A stretch of 64,000 nt of DNA from NCBI RefSeq assembly GCF_000264945.2, contig NZ_CP013070.1, positions 2,356,001 to 2,420,000 of the forward strand, read 5' to 3'. Below the pieces are notes generated by a model. The model saw only the letters and a program-made list of their open reading frames with translations, had not been told where the DNA came from and ran no database searches. The position numbers were made by a program, and so were the translations under genes. Position 1 is the first letter of the stretch, and every line of letters starts with the position of its first letter. The DNA comes from Sphingobium indicum B90A. GTDB taxonomy: Bacteria; Pseudomonadota; Alphaproteobacteria; Sphingomonadales; Sphingomonadaceae. Positions 16,899-25,790 of this stretch are shown one piece after another.

Positions 16899-17778
16899 GG
16901 CTCTGTTGCAAAGATTGGCGGCAGTCAGAGGTAGGCTGTCGCTCTGCGCCGATCAGGCGGCTGCTGCGAAATGGTGGTTGAGCATGCCCATGGCCTCCGT
17001 CAGCGCCGAGGGCCCAATGCCAAAAGCTCTCTCCACAAGGCGCACCTCGCCCCTGATGCCGGGCTGCAGGCACCAGGGGCGAGCCTGTCCTTTGCGCAGG
17101 GCTCGCATGACTTCGAATCCCTTGATCGTGGCATAGGCCGTGGGGATCGATTTGAAACCGCGCACCGGCTTGATCAGTATCTTGAGCTTTCCGTGATCGG
17201 CCTCGATCACGTTATTGAGATACTTCACCTGCCGGTGGGCCGTCTCCCGGTCCAGCTTTCCTTCGCGCTTCAATTCGGTGATCGCTGCACCATAGCTCGG
17301 CGCTTTGTCGGTATTGAGCGTGGCAGGCTTTTCCCAGTGCTTCAGGCCTCGCAGGGCCTTGCCCAGGAACCGCTTCGCTGCCTTGGCGCTGCGGGTCGGC
17401 GACAGGTAGAAATCGATCGTGTCGCCCCGCTTGTCGACTGCCCGGTACAGGTAGGTCCACTTGCCCCGCACCTTGACGTAGGTTTCATCCAGGCGCCAGC
17501 TCGGATCAAAGCCACGCCGCCAGAACCAGCGCAGCCGCTTCTCCATCTCCGGGGCGTAGCACTGGACCCAGCGATAGATCGTCGTATGGTCGACCGAAAT
17601 GCCGCGTTCCGCCAGCATTTCCTCAAGGTCGCGATAGCTGATCGGATAGCGACAATACCAGCGCACCGCCCACAGGATCACATCACCCTGGAAATGGCGC
17701 CACTTGAAATCCGTCATCGTTCCGTCCGTCCAATCTCCGCCAAGCATGCTCAAGCTTCACGATTTTTGCAACAGAGCC
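16899..17778 (-). mobile_element. IS6100: IS6100 copy 1 (IS6 family, complete)
   Basis: A complete 880-bp element with terminal inverted repeats GGCTCTGTTGCAAA and the transposase on the minus strand. The left flank is ATCCCAAC and the right flank CCGATCTG, so it lacks a matching direct repeat of its own. CCGATCTG recurs inverted next to copy 4, the mark of an IS6100-linked inversion. It truncates the FAD oxidoreductase on the left and borders the TonB receptor C-terminal part on the right. Confidence 0.97.
16953..17753 (-). CDS. tnpA: IS6100 transposase
   Basis: A DDE transposase of the IS6 family that performs replicative transposition and forms cointegrates. The N-terminal helix-turn-helix region (SYRDLEEMLAERGISVDHTT) and the DDE residues in WRLDETYVKV, LNTDKAPSY and NVIEADHGKLK are intact. 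The 266-codon frame begins MSMLGG; MTDFKW 12 codons later is the alternative start. It is identical in length and appearance to the copies at 39398 and 54599. Confidence 0.95.
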   Translation of the reverse strand: MSMLGGDWTDGTMTDFKWRHFQGDVILWAVRWYCRYPISYRDLEEMLAERGISVDHTTIYRWVQCYAPEMEKRLRWFWRRGFDPSWRLDETYVKVRGKWTYLYRAVDKRGDTIDFYLSPTRSAKAAKRFLGKALRGLKHWEKPATLNTDKAPSYGAAITELKREGKLDRETAHRQVKYLNNVIEADHGKLKILIKPVRGFKSIPTAYATIKGFEVMRALRKGQARPWCLQPGIRGEVRLVERAFGIGPSALTEAMGMLNHHFAAAA

Positions 17779-20294
17779 CCGATCTGAACGGCGTGCACGC
17801 TTCGGGCGAGGTGGAATATGGCAATTATGATTCCAGGAAGGTGAAGGGCATGCTGAACCTGCCCTTGACGCAGAGCCTGGGCGCGCGCTTCGCCGGAATA
17901 TACGTCAATCGCGACGGCTATACGAAGAACCTCCATGACGGCGCCAGGCTGGACGGGCGCGACATCTACGCCGTCCGCGCCTCCCTTCGCTGGGAACCGT
18001 CCAGTTCCACGACGATCGACCTCCTGGGCTATTATTTCCATGAAAAGGACAATCGCCTTCGCATCCAGAAGCAGAAATGCCTGCGCGATCCCACGGGCGT
18101 GCTCGGCTGCCTTCCCGGCCGGCTGGGCAATGACTATACCAACAACAATGCGACGTTCGGCGGCACGCTGACGTCCCGCGAATATCTGACGATGCAGGGC
18201 GGTCCGGGCATCGGCGCGCTTGCCCTGGGCAGCCTCTATGGTCCCGACTCCAATCTTGGAAATTCGCTCATCGCCGACCCCAGGACCGTCAACACCGACT
18301 TCCATCCCACCTTCTTTTCCGATGAGATCCAGGCGCAATTGCGGATCGAACATGATTTCGGGCCGGTCACCCTGAAGGTGTCGGGCCAGTATCAGCGCAC
18401 GCGCACCGCCGCGTCGCAGGATTATAATCTGAGCGTCAACAACGCCGCGCTGTTCCTTCCCGGCCTTTCGACCCTGCAAGCCTATGGCAACGGCGTCGCA
18501 GGCCCCTCGCTCGCGCAATTCGGACGGGTTGCTGCCGCGCTGATCCCCAACGGCCCGGCCGGCCCCTATTGCACGTCGATCGTCGAACCGAGCGCCACGG
18601 GCGCATTCGGGGGCCACAGCCTATGCTCCGCGACGCCCCAGGATTTCGACCGCACCAGCCTGTTCGGCCGGGCCTTCACCGGCGAGGCGATCGTCGCCAG
18701 CAAGTTCGACGGGCCGTTCAACTTCCTGGTCGGCGGCATATACAGCGATTATCGCAACCACAATGCCGACTACAACGTCAACGCGTTCAATATCGATTAT
18801 GCGGCAGGCGTGCTCGGCGTGCTGACGTCGCTCGGCCAACAGGGAGGGCAGGCCGCCGCGGGCCAGCCCGTCACCTATCCCACCGTGTTCCTCGCCTCCC
18901 CCTATGTCCGCAACAATTCCCAGCTATTCCAGCTCAAATCCTACGGCCTGTTCGGCGAAGCCTATTTCGAGCCGAACGACCGGCTGAAGCTGACGGCGGG
19001 GCTGAGATATAATCATGACGACAAGTCCAATCGCGCGCGCAATACCATCATCTCCTTCCCCGTGCCCTACGGCACGGCAAACGCGTTCGATTCCCCCTTC
19101 TTCGCCGCCTATGACGCCGATGCCGGGCGGCCGGGCATCCAGCCCGTGCAGCAGCGCGACGCGACTTTCGGCGAGTTCACCGGCCGGGCCGTGATCGATT
19201 TCCAGGTCACGCCGAGGAACCTGCTCTACGCCTCCTATTCGCGCGGCTACAAGTCGGGCGGCATCAACCCGCCGCTGCTGCCGATCTTCAACATCTCCGA
19301 CAGTTTCGAGCCTGAATTCGTGAACGCGCTGGAGGTCGGATCGAAGAACAGCTTTCTCGGCGGCAGCCTGCGGCTCAATGCATCCGCCTTCTACTATCAG
19401 TACAAGGGACTCCAGCTCAGCCGCATCGTCAGTCGCACCAGCGTGAACGACAATGTCGACGCGGACATCTACGGCATCGAGCTTGAAGCGATCGCCCGGC
19501 CCATCCCGGCGCTGACGGTCAACATCAACGCCAGCTACCTTCATACCAAGGTATCGTCGGACAGATACATCACCAATCCGCGAGACCCGTCGGGCGGCCG
19601 CAGCGACGCCGTCATCGTCAAGGACATCTCGAACGGTTCCAACTGCACGGTCGTCCCCAACACCGCCGGCAATTCCGCCGCGTCAAACAATTTCGTCAAT
19701 TTCGTGAATGGGGAGATCAACGCGGGCCGGGTCGTCAACTCCTCGACCGGGCGTCCCTTGTTCCGGCCGGGCGCCGGCCTGCAAGGGACCACCCCCTTCC
19801 CGGCCGACAGCGGGCTGAACGGCGCGACGGGGGCCTACAGCATTTGTTCGGCCTTGGCCTCCTACGTCGCCAGCGCGGGCGCGGGGCCAAGCGGAGTCTC
19901 CGTCCTCACCGACGGCGTTCCGGTGAACCTGCGCGGCAACCGCCTGCCGCAGGCGCCCGACTTCAAGGTTTCGGCGGGCGCGCAATATGTCGTCGACATG
20001 GGAACGGGCGGGTCCACCCTCGTGCCCCGCGTCGACGTCATCCTCACCGGCGGCAGCTATGGATCGGTGTTCAACGGAAACGCCAATCGCATACCCAGCT
20101 ATGTGATCGTCAACGCGCAGTTGCAGCTCAACGGCCGCGACGACCGCTGGTTCGTGCGCGCCTTCGTGCAGAACCTGACCGACAGCAATGCGATCACCGG
20201 CCTCTACGTATCCGACCAGCCTTCGGGCCTCTTCACCAACATCTTCACGCTCGAACCGCGACGCTATGGGATCGCCGCCGGAGTGAATTTCTAA
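17779..20294 (+). pseudogene. TonB-dependent receptor, C-terminal part (separated from its N-terminus by inversion)
   Basis: This segment begins inside the plug domain (DLNGVHASGEVEYG) right at the IS6100 boundary and runs through a full barrel to the terminal VNF. It has no start codon of its own. The missing N-terminus is the minus-strand fragment at 55454-56002, which ends with the same 8 bp (CCGATCTG). Joining that fragment to base 17787 gives 549 + 2508 = 3057 nt, exactly in frame, or 1,018 aa. A long open frame continues leftward through the antisense of IS6100, but that is not a natural gene. The ligand is unknown; the gene ends 76 bp before a repeat hairpin. Confidence 0.9.
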
Positions 20295-20368
20295 GGGCTG
20301 GGCTGCGCGGACAAATTCCAGACTCACCGGACTGAGTGATTTGGGTGGGTTCCCGCCACTCGCCTTTC

Positions 20369-20458
20369 GTCACCCCGGGCTTGACCCGGGGTCCCGCTGC
20401 CTTGGTCGAGGCGCCGTTTTACAAGAAAAGCGAGACCCCGGATCAAGTCCGGGGTGAC
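20369..20458. repeat. Imperfect palindromic intergenic repeat (25-bp arms)
   Basis: The arms at 20369-20393 and 20434-20458 pair with two mismatches; their core is CCCCGG-N6-CCGGGG (for example CCCCGGACTTGATCCGGGG on one arm). This looks like the dispersed intergenic repeat often seen in sphingomonad genomes, whose minus-strand translation gives FRHPGLDPGS tails. It lies between the convergent TonB receptor and metallo-hydrolase genes and may also act as a terminator. Confidence 0.75.
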
Positions 20459-21494
20459 GGAAAACTGATGTTCGCAACTGGCCAATTCCCGACCTTTCGA
20501 ATTCGTCCACGCTGCCTTGGGAATCGGTGAAAACCTCGCCCGGCCTGGCGGCGACGAAGCGGGCGGGGTCGACGCCCGCCGCGGCCAACGCCTCGCCAAG
20601 GCGAAGCACCGGCTCATCGCGCGGCTCGTCGGTGAGGCGGAATGTGCCCCAATGGATGCCAAGCGCCCGCCGCGCGCCGACGATCTGGAAAATGCGCACC
20701 GCTTCGGCGGGGTCGACATGCTGGGCAGCCATGAACCAGCGCGGCGCATAGGCGCCGATGGGAAGGAGAGCAAGATCAGGCGATCCCAGATGCGCGATCC
20801 GGGCGAAGATCGCGCCGTCGCCGAAGCCGGTGTCGCCCGCGAACCAGACGGTGCCGACCGGCGTCGCGAGGAAATGGCCCGACCAGAGCGCCATGCGCCG
20901 GTCCGCCAGCGACCGATTGCTCCAATGGACCGCCGGCGTGAGGGTGGTGGCGATGCCTGGCGCGAGCGTGATCGCATCCCACCAATCGCCGGTCGCCAGC
21001 CTGGCATCGGGAATATGGGCGCGCACTATGGCGTCATTGCCAAGCGGCATGACCATGAGCGGCCGGTCGCGGGCATGCAGCCGCGCAAGCGTCCCGAGGT
21101 CGAGATGGTCGTAATGGCAATGGCTGACCAGCACAGCGTCGATCCGGGGCAGGTCCTCGAAGGCGACGCCCGGCGCGGTGACGCGCCTGGGGCCGGCAAA
21201 GGCGACGGGGCTGGCGCGGTCGGACCAGACCGGATCGGTCAATATGTTGCAGCCGGCTGCCTGGATGAGCACCGTAGCATGCCCGACCATCGTCACCACC
21301 AGCGTCTGGCTGGACGGCGCCGGGCGCGTGGGGGTGACGGGAACGGAGCCCGGCCAGGGCGCCGCCCGCTTGCCCAACCGCCAGCGCAGCAGGTCGCCCA
21401 GACCGCGATCGGTGGACGCCTGGCCGGGATTGAAAAAGCGCAGGCCATCGAAATGATCGCTCGGCGGCCCGGCATAATAGGGATTGCGCGGCAT
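20370..21494 (-). CDS. MBL-fold hydrolase (NAPE-PLD-like)
   Basis: A metallo-beta-lactamase-fold hydrolase of the bacterial branch related to N-acyl-phosphatidylethanolamine phospholipase D. It has the zinc motif HCHYDHLD, the GHATVLIQ strand before it, the GDTGFGDG aspartate motif and the late histidine in IHWGTFRLTDEP. The start MPRNPYYAGP (ATG at 21492-21494) lies 4 bp after the TetR stop, so the two genes form an operon. The last 30 or so residues (FRHPGLDPGS onward) are translated from the palindromic repeat, so the original stop appears lost and the protein extended; the core ends near TDSQGSVDEF. Physiological substrate unknown. Confidence 0.82.
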   Translation of the reverse strand: MPRNPYYAGPPSDHFDGLRFFNPGQASTDRGLGDLLRWRLGKRAAPWPGSVPVTPTRPAPSSQTLVVTMVGHATVLIQAAGCNILTDPVWSDRASPVAFAGPRRVTAPGVAFEDLPRIDAVLVSHCHYDHLDLGTLARLHARDRPLMVMPLGNDAIVRAHIPDARLATGDWWDAITLAPGIATTLTPAVHWSNRSLADRRMALWSGHFLATPVGTVWFAGDTGFGDGAIFARIAHLGSPDLALLPIGAYAPRWFMAAQHVDPAEAVRIFQIVGARRALGIHWGTFRLTDEPRDEPVLRLGEALAAAGVDPARFVAARPGEVFTDSQGSVDEFERSGIGQLRTSVFRHPGLDPGSRFSCKTAPRPRQRDPGSSPG

Positions 21495-21498
21495 TCGC

Positions 21499-22128
21499 CT
21501 AACGCCGCTTGATGCCGCCGAGGAGTATCCGCCCGACCCGCTCCGCCAGGGAAGGGACGGGCGGCACCACCGACAGCCCGTCGAGCAGGAGCAAGACCAG
21601 GCCGTGGACATTCGCCCAGGCGGCGAGCGCGACTATGGCGGCCGCCTCCTCATCGTCGGGCGGCGCATCGAACACGCCCTCCGCAATGCCCTGCGCGATG
21701 ACCGAGAGGAGGACCGCATGCGAGCCTGCGGCAGCTTCGCCGACCGGATAGGGAAGGGCGGCGCGCGATGCGGCGAGCGCCGTGCCGAACATGAGGCGAT
21801 AGCGCGCCGGATTGTCGAGCCCGAAGGCGACATAGGCCGCGCCGATCGCGATCAGGGCCTCCTCGATGCCTTCGGACTGCTGGGCCGCGGCCAACATCGC
21901 GGCGCGCAGGTCGACGAAGCCCTTTATCGCGATTGCGCCCAGCAGGTCCAGCTTTCCGGGGAAATGGCGATAAGGCGCGTTGTGGCTCACCCCTGCCCGG
22001 CGAGCGACCTCCCGCAAGGAAAATTCCCAATTCTGCTCCTCCGCGACGATCGCGGTCGCGGCGTCGACGAGCACGCGTCTCAGATCGCCATGATGATAGG
22101 CAGGGGCGGCGTTCGGCTCGGCTGGCAT
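21499..22128 (-). CDS. TetR-family regulator (WHG-domain type)
   Basis: A 209-aa repressor with helix-turn-helix SLREVARRAGVSHNAPYRHFPGK (about residues 36-58) and a TetR_C WHG-type ligand domain. MPAEPNAAP at 22126-22128 is chosen; an upstream ATG at 22165 lies inside the operator and is unlikely. A 17-bp inverted repeat sits 16 bp upstream, between this gene and the divergent DJ-1 family gene, so the regulator probably represses both itself and that gene. It is co-transcribed with the MBL-fold hydrolase that begins 4 bp downstream. Ligand unknown. Confidence 0.87.
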   Translation of the reverse strand: MPAEPNAAPAYHHGDLRRVLVDAATAIVAEEQNWEFSLREVARRAGVSHNAPYRHFPGKLDLLGAIAIKGFVDLRAAMLAAAQQSEGIEEALIAIGAAYVAFGLDNPARYRLMFGTALAASRAALPYPVGEAAAGSHAVLLSVIAQGIAEGVFDAPPDDEEAAAIVALAAWANVHGLVLLLLDGLSVVPPVPSLAERVGRILLGGIKRR

Positions 22129-22143
22129 GGTGGCTCCAGAAAG

Positions 22144-22186
22144 ATGTTGACACTGTCTACACACCATATGTAGACAGTGTCAACAT
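22144..22186. promoter_or_regulatory. Perfect 17-bp inverted-repeat operator of the TetR/DJ-1 divergon
   Basis: The arms at 22144-22160 and 22170-22186 are exact complements (inner sequence GACACTGTCTAC ... GTAGACAGTGTC) around the 9-nt spacer ACACCATAT. Its length, symmetry and place between divergent tetR and effector genes are typical of a TetR operator. Confidence 0.85.
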
Positions 22187-22295
22187 AAAGGCGCGAGATT
22201 CGACGCTTCGAATGCGACCCGCGCCGCATGCCGGACCCGGCCCGCCATTGGACGGAGCGGAAGCGGTCCGGTCCCCTTCGATCGAGGAATCCATC

Positions 22296-23189
22296 ATGGC
22301 CCATATTTTCTTTCCCCTGCCCTCGCGCGATTTCGATCCGACCGAGGTCGGCGTCACATGGCGCGTGCTGACCGCCGCGGGGCACGGCGTGAGCTTCGCC
22401 ACGCCCGACGGCAAGGCCGGCGCCGCCGACCCGATCATGATCACGGGGCGCGGGCTGGATCCATGGAGTCCGATCCCGCTGATCGGGCGGATCACGGTGA
22501 TCGGCCGGATGCTGCGCGCCAACAAGGATGCCCGCCGCGCCTATGCCGAGATGATCGCCAGCCCCGCCTTCCGGTCGCCCCGCAGCTGGGACGAGCTTTC
22601 GGTGGACGGCCATGACGCGATCGTGCTGGGCGGCGGCCATCGGGCGCGCGGGATGCGCGAATATCTGGAAAGCCCGGTCCTGCAAAAGCTGGTGGCCGAC
22701 TTCTTCGCCGCCGACAAGCCCGTGGCGGCGATCTGCCATGGCGTGCTGCTCGCGGCGCGCAGCAAGCGGGCGGACGGGCGCTCGGTTCTCCACGGCCGCA
22801 AGACGACGGCGCTGAGTTGGAGGCATGAACGGACCGCGAGCGCATTCGCGCATGTCGGCCGCTTCTGGGACCGCAACTATTACCGCACCTATCCGGAGGA
22901 GGATGGACAGCCAAAGGGCTATATGTCGGTCGAGCAGGAGGTCATCCGCCACCTTGCCGATCCTGGCGATTTCATCGATGTGCGACCCGAGGATCCGCAT
23001 TTCCGTCGCAAGACATCCGGACTGGTCCGCGACAGCTTCATGGACCACAGCCCGGCGCTGGTGGTAGAGGACGGCAATTATGTGTCGGCGCGATGGCCCG
23101 GCGATACGCATTGTTTCGCCAGCACATTTGCCCGGCTCCTGGCCCGCAGCCCGGCGGAAGAGGATTCGCGCCGGGCGCGGGTCGCCTGA
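22296..23189 (+). CDS. DJ-1/PfpI-family protein (type 1 glutamine-amidotransferase-like)
   Basis: A 297-aa protein of the DJ-1/PfpI superfamily. The nucleophile elbow AAICHGVLLAAR carries the reactive cysteine (about residue 149), preceded by DAIVLGGGHRARGMREYL with the usual glycine-rich strand. Family members act as glyoxalases or deglycases, isocyanide hydratases, or chaperones; this one is longer than the 180-230 aa of the best-known forms. The ATG at 22296 begins MAHIFFPLPS. It is divergent from the TetR gene across a long operator, so it is probably induced by a reactive or xenobiotic compound (inference). Confidence 0.8.
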   Translation: MAHIFFPLPSRDFDPTEVGVTWRVLTAAGHGVSFATPDGKAGAADPIMITGRGLDPWSPIPLIGRITVIGRMLRANKDARRAYAEMIASPAFRSPRSWDELSVDGHDAIVLGGGHRARGMREYLESPVLQKLVADFFAADKPVAAICHGVLLAARSKRADGRSVLHGRKTTALSWRHERTASAFAHVGRFWDRNYYRTYPEEDGQPKGYMSVEQEVIRHLADPGDFIDVRPEDPHFRRKTSGLVRDSFMDHSPALVVEDGNYVSARWPGDTHCFASTFARLLARSPAEEDSRRARVA

Positions 23190-23245
23190 TCCGCCCCATC
23201 CGGATCGACGAAGGCCTGCCGATCAAGGATGTCTCATCTGGAACG

Positions 23246-24169
23246 CTATTTCGACGTCTCTCGCCGCTCCTCGGCCAACCGCTTCGCGAGCAGGCGGCGC
23301 GAACGTTCCGCATAGGACCGGCAGGCCCCGGATCCACTGCCATACCGCCCCGCGCCCGCATTGTCGGGATGCGCGGAGATCAAAATGTCGCACTTCAAAG
23401 CGCCCATGCGCCTGTAGCTGGCTTCGAAGCCCTTGACGATCGGCGCGCTGGAAGGCGCGGTGAAACGGTAACGGTCGGCCGACACCGGATTGAGGCTGGA
23501 GGCGAAGACGATCGCCTTGCACCTCTTGCCCTCGCAGGCGTTCCAGCTCCATGTCATGCTGCCCATCGTGTGGCCCGGCGTCGCATGCGCGGTGATGGAT
23601 GCGCGGCCGATCCTCAGAACCTCTCCGTCCTTCATGACGCGCAGCCGCGACACCGCCGGCCAGGCGCCGCCATAGTCGAATTGCGGATCGTCCTTCGCAT
23701 GCGCGCCTGCCCGCAGGCCCTCCGCGCCGCGCCGGCTGGCCACCACGGTGGCGCCGGTGTCGCGCGCCAGGGCGGCGATCCCGCCAGCATGATCATAATG
23801 CGGCTCGGTACTCAGAATAAATTTGATGTCTCTGGGGTCGAAGCCCAGCTTGCGAACATTGCTGAGGATCATCGGCGCCGCCTGCGGAAGCGCGCCGTCG
23901 ATCAGCACCAGGCCCGCACCCGTGTCGATCAAGGCGACGCTGAGACCCGCGAAGCCGACCAGATAGCTGTTGCCGAAAACCCTTTCGGGCGGCAGGGGCG
24001 CAAGCCATTCCTTGGCTCTTTCGACCGCCATCGGCCGGGTCAGAGGGTCATCGGAGGCGCGGGCGCCGCCCGCCCGGTCCATGGCCGCCATGGCTTCCGG
24101 CTCCGGCCCTGTCGCTGCCGCCGCCGGGCTGATGGCCAGCGACGCGGCGATTGTCATCGTTGCGATCAT
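23246..24169 (-). CDS. Subclass B3 metallo-beta-lactamase with Glu at the first zinc-ligand position (B3-E type)
   Basis: A periplasmic zinc hydrolase for beta-lactams. The start MIATMTIAAS gives a signal peptide cleaved near AAAATG; an ATG 12 codons upstream would add a polar leader. The zinc motif reads E122-P-H124-Y-D126-H127-AGG where most B3 enzymes have HxHxDH, so Glu replaces the first His. The third histidine (TPGHTMGS, H200) and the late histidine in ISAHPDN are kept. B3 enzymes with Glu here (for example SIE-1 of Sphingobium indicum) are known. It is divergent from an AmpR-like LysR gene, a standard inducible arrangement. Length 307 aa. Confidence 0.88.
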   Translation of the reverse strand: MIATMTIAASLAISPAAAATGPEPEAMAAMDRAGGARASDDPLTRPMAVERAKEWLAPLPPERVFGNSYLVGFAGLSVALIDTGAGLVLIDGALPQAAPMILSNVRKLGFDPRDIKFILSTEPHYDHAGGIAALARDTGATVVASRRGAEGLRAGAHAKDDPQFDYGGAWPAVSRLRVMKDGEVLRIGRASITAHATPGHTMGSMTWSWNACEGKRCKAIVFASSLNPVSADRYRFTAPSSAPIVKGFEASYRRMGALKCDILISAHPDNAGAGRYGSGSGACRSYAERSRRLLAKRLAEERRETSK

Positions 24170-24227
24170 CCTCGTCTCCCTTCCCGGCGGGGATGCCCGA
24201 TTCAACCTCCTTCCCGCAAAGCATGAT

Positions 24228-24248
24228 TTCTCGACAAAGCCATGAGAA
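24228..24248. promoter_or_regulatory. LysR/AmpR-type binding site (TTCTC-N11-GAGAA)
   Basis: Perfect 5-bp arms TTCTC (24228-24232) and GAGAA (24244-24248) are separated by exactly 11 nt, the T-N11-A architecture of LysR-family boxes. It lies between the divergent beta-lactamase and AmpR-like genes, 16 bp before the regulator start, as expected for an autoregulating activator. Confidence 0.7.
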
Positions 24249-24264
24249 TAATTGATGACGGGTC

Positions 24265-25188
24265 ATGGACCGCGCCCAACTTCCCCTGAACGCCCTGCGC
24301 GCCTTCGAAGCGGCGGCGCGTCACCTCAATTTCACCCGCGCCGCGATCGAGCTTTGCGTCAGCCAGGGGGCCGTCAGCCATCATGTCGCGCAGCTTGAAC
24401 GCCGGCTCGGCGTGCGCCTCTTCCACCGCCTGCCGCGAGGACTCTCGCTTACCGACGAGGGGCGCGCGCTCGTCCCCGTGCTGGCCGAAGCGTTCGACCG
24501 GGTGGGCGCGACGCTGGACCAATATGCCGGCGGCCGATTTCGGGAGGTGCTGAAGGTCGGCGTCGTCGGCACGTTCGCGACCGGCTGGCTGTTGCCGCGG
24601 CTGGACGCCTTCGCCCGCGCCCACCCCGCCATCGACCTGCGCATTTCGACGAACAACAACCGCGTGGACCTGGCAGGGGAAGCGCTGGATTTCGCGATCC
24701 GTTACGGCGACGGCGCATGGCACGGCACCCAGGCCGAACCCTTGATCGAAGCGCCAATGACGCCGCTGTGCGCTCCGGCCATGGCGGCGCGGCTGAGGTC
24801 GCCCGCCGACGTCCTGCACGAACGGCTGCTGCGTTCGTACCGGCCGGATGAATGGGCGCTCTGGTTCGAGGCGGCGGACATCCCCGTCCCGCTTTTCCGC
24901 GGACCCGTTTTCGACAGTTCGGCGCTGATGGTGTCCGCCGCCATGGCCGGTTTCGGCGTCGCGCTCGCGCCTCCCGCGATGTTCATCCGCGAACTTGCAT
25001 CGGAACTGCTGGCGCAGCCTTTCCCGATCATGATCGACGCGGGCCGCTATTGGCTCACCCGGCTGATGTCGCGACCCGAAACCCACGCCATGCGGCGCTT
25101 TCGCGAATGGCTTGACGGAGAGGTCACGGCCCCGATCGCGTCATGGCCCTATGTCCGCGAGCAGGGTGGCGGCGCCAATTTCCCATAG
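24265..25188 (+). CDS. ampR: AmpR-like LysR-family activator of the beta-lactamase gene
   Basis: A LysR-type regulator of 307 aa that closely resembles AmpR: LPLNALRAFEAAARHLNFTRAAIELCVSQGAVSHHVAQLE covers the helix-turn-helix (residues about 6-45), followed by a substrate-binding domain. AmpR proteins sense cell-wall muropeptides and switch a divergent beta-lactamase gene. The divergent B3 metallo-beta-lactamase and the TTCTC-N11-GAGAA box support this role. The start used is MDRAQLPLN. Its 3' end overlaps the convergent flavin reductase gene by 40 bp. Confidence 0.85.
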   Translation: MDRAQLPLNALRAFEAAARHLNFTRAAIELCVSQGAVSHHVAQLERRLGVRLFHRLPRGLSLTDEGRALVPVLAEAFDRVGATLDQYAGGRFREVLKVGVVGTFATGWLLPRLDAFARAHPAIDLRISTNNNRVDLAGEALDFAIRYGDGAWHGTQAEPLIEAPMTPLCAPAMAARLRSPADVLHERLLRSYRPDEWALWFEAADIPVPLFRGPVFDSSALMVSAAMAGFGVALAPPAMFIRELASELLAQPFPIMIDAGRYWLTRLMSRPETHAMRRFREWLDGEVTAPIASWPYVREQGGGANFP

Positions 25189-25652
25189 GTGCCCCTGTGG
25201 AACAACAGGGGCGCGCCCGGATGATGCACGTCCAGCGCATGCACGCTGCCGAGCACGAGATGATGGTCCCCCGCGTCGTGCACCGCATATATGGTGCAGT
25301 CGATCCAGGCGATGGCGCCGTCGAGCACCGGGGAACCGAGCGCCGAGGGACGATGCGCCACGCCGACGAACTTGTCCGGATCCTTCGATGCGAGGGTGCG
25401 GCACAGGGCCTCCTGATCATCGCCCAGGACATTGACGCAGAAACGTCCCGCCTCCGCGATCCTGGGCCAACTTGAAGAGGCCTTGTCGGGAAAGAACGCC
25501 ACCAGCGCCGGGTCGAGCGACACCGATGTGAAGGATCCCACGATCATGGCGGCGGGCCTGCCGTCCGGGGGCATCGCCGTGATGGCGCAGACGCCGGTCG
25601 GATAATGGCCCAATATGCGGCGAAAGGTCGCGGGTTCGATGGCGAGCGTCAT
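25149..25652 (-). CDS. Flavin reductase (HpaC/FMN-binding split barrel family)
   Basis: A 167-aa NAD(P)H:flavin oxidoreductase that supplies reduced FMN or FAD to a two-component monooxygenase. Family signature: FRRILGHYPTGVCAITA, then MIVGSFTSVSLDPALVAFFPDKASSSW, GRFCVNVLGDDQ, and a late HHLVLG-VHAL strand. The start MTLAIEPATF is chosen; the upstream frame extension lacks family homology. The HpaB-type monooxygenase at 38345 and the FAD enzymes in the same island are possible partners. It leads the minus-strand side of the catabolic island and overlaps the ampR 3' end by 40 bp. Confidence 0.87.
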   Translation of the reverse strand: MTLAIEPATFRRILGHYPTGVCAITAMPPDGRPAAMIVGSFTSVSLDPALVAFFPDKASSSWPRIAEAGRFCVNVLGDDQEALCRTLASKDPDKFVGVAHRPSALGSPVLDGAIAWIDCTIYAVHDAGDHHLVLGSVHALDVHHPGAPLLFHRGTYGKLAPPPCSRT

Positions 25653-25790
25653 GACGATTTCAGACTTTCCAGACAAGCGGGATTCTTTTCTGAGCGGCGA
25701 CGGAATCCCGGAAACAGGGCCATGCGGCTCCATCGGCGATGGTGAAGGGGCAGCGCGGTAAGCGCGTCGGCCTTTCCCGCCGCGCCCTGC

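Noticed and set aside
16971..20294. A 1,107-codon open frame
   Set aside because: Its first 270 codons are antisense to IS6100 transposase. Only the part after 17779 is receptor sequence, so it is an artificial fusion.
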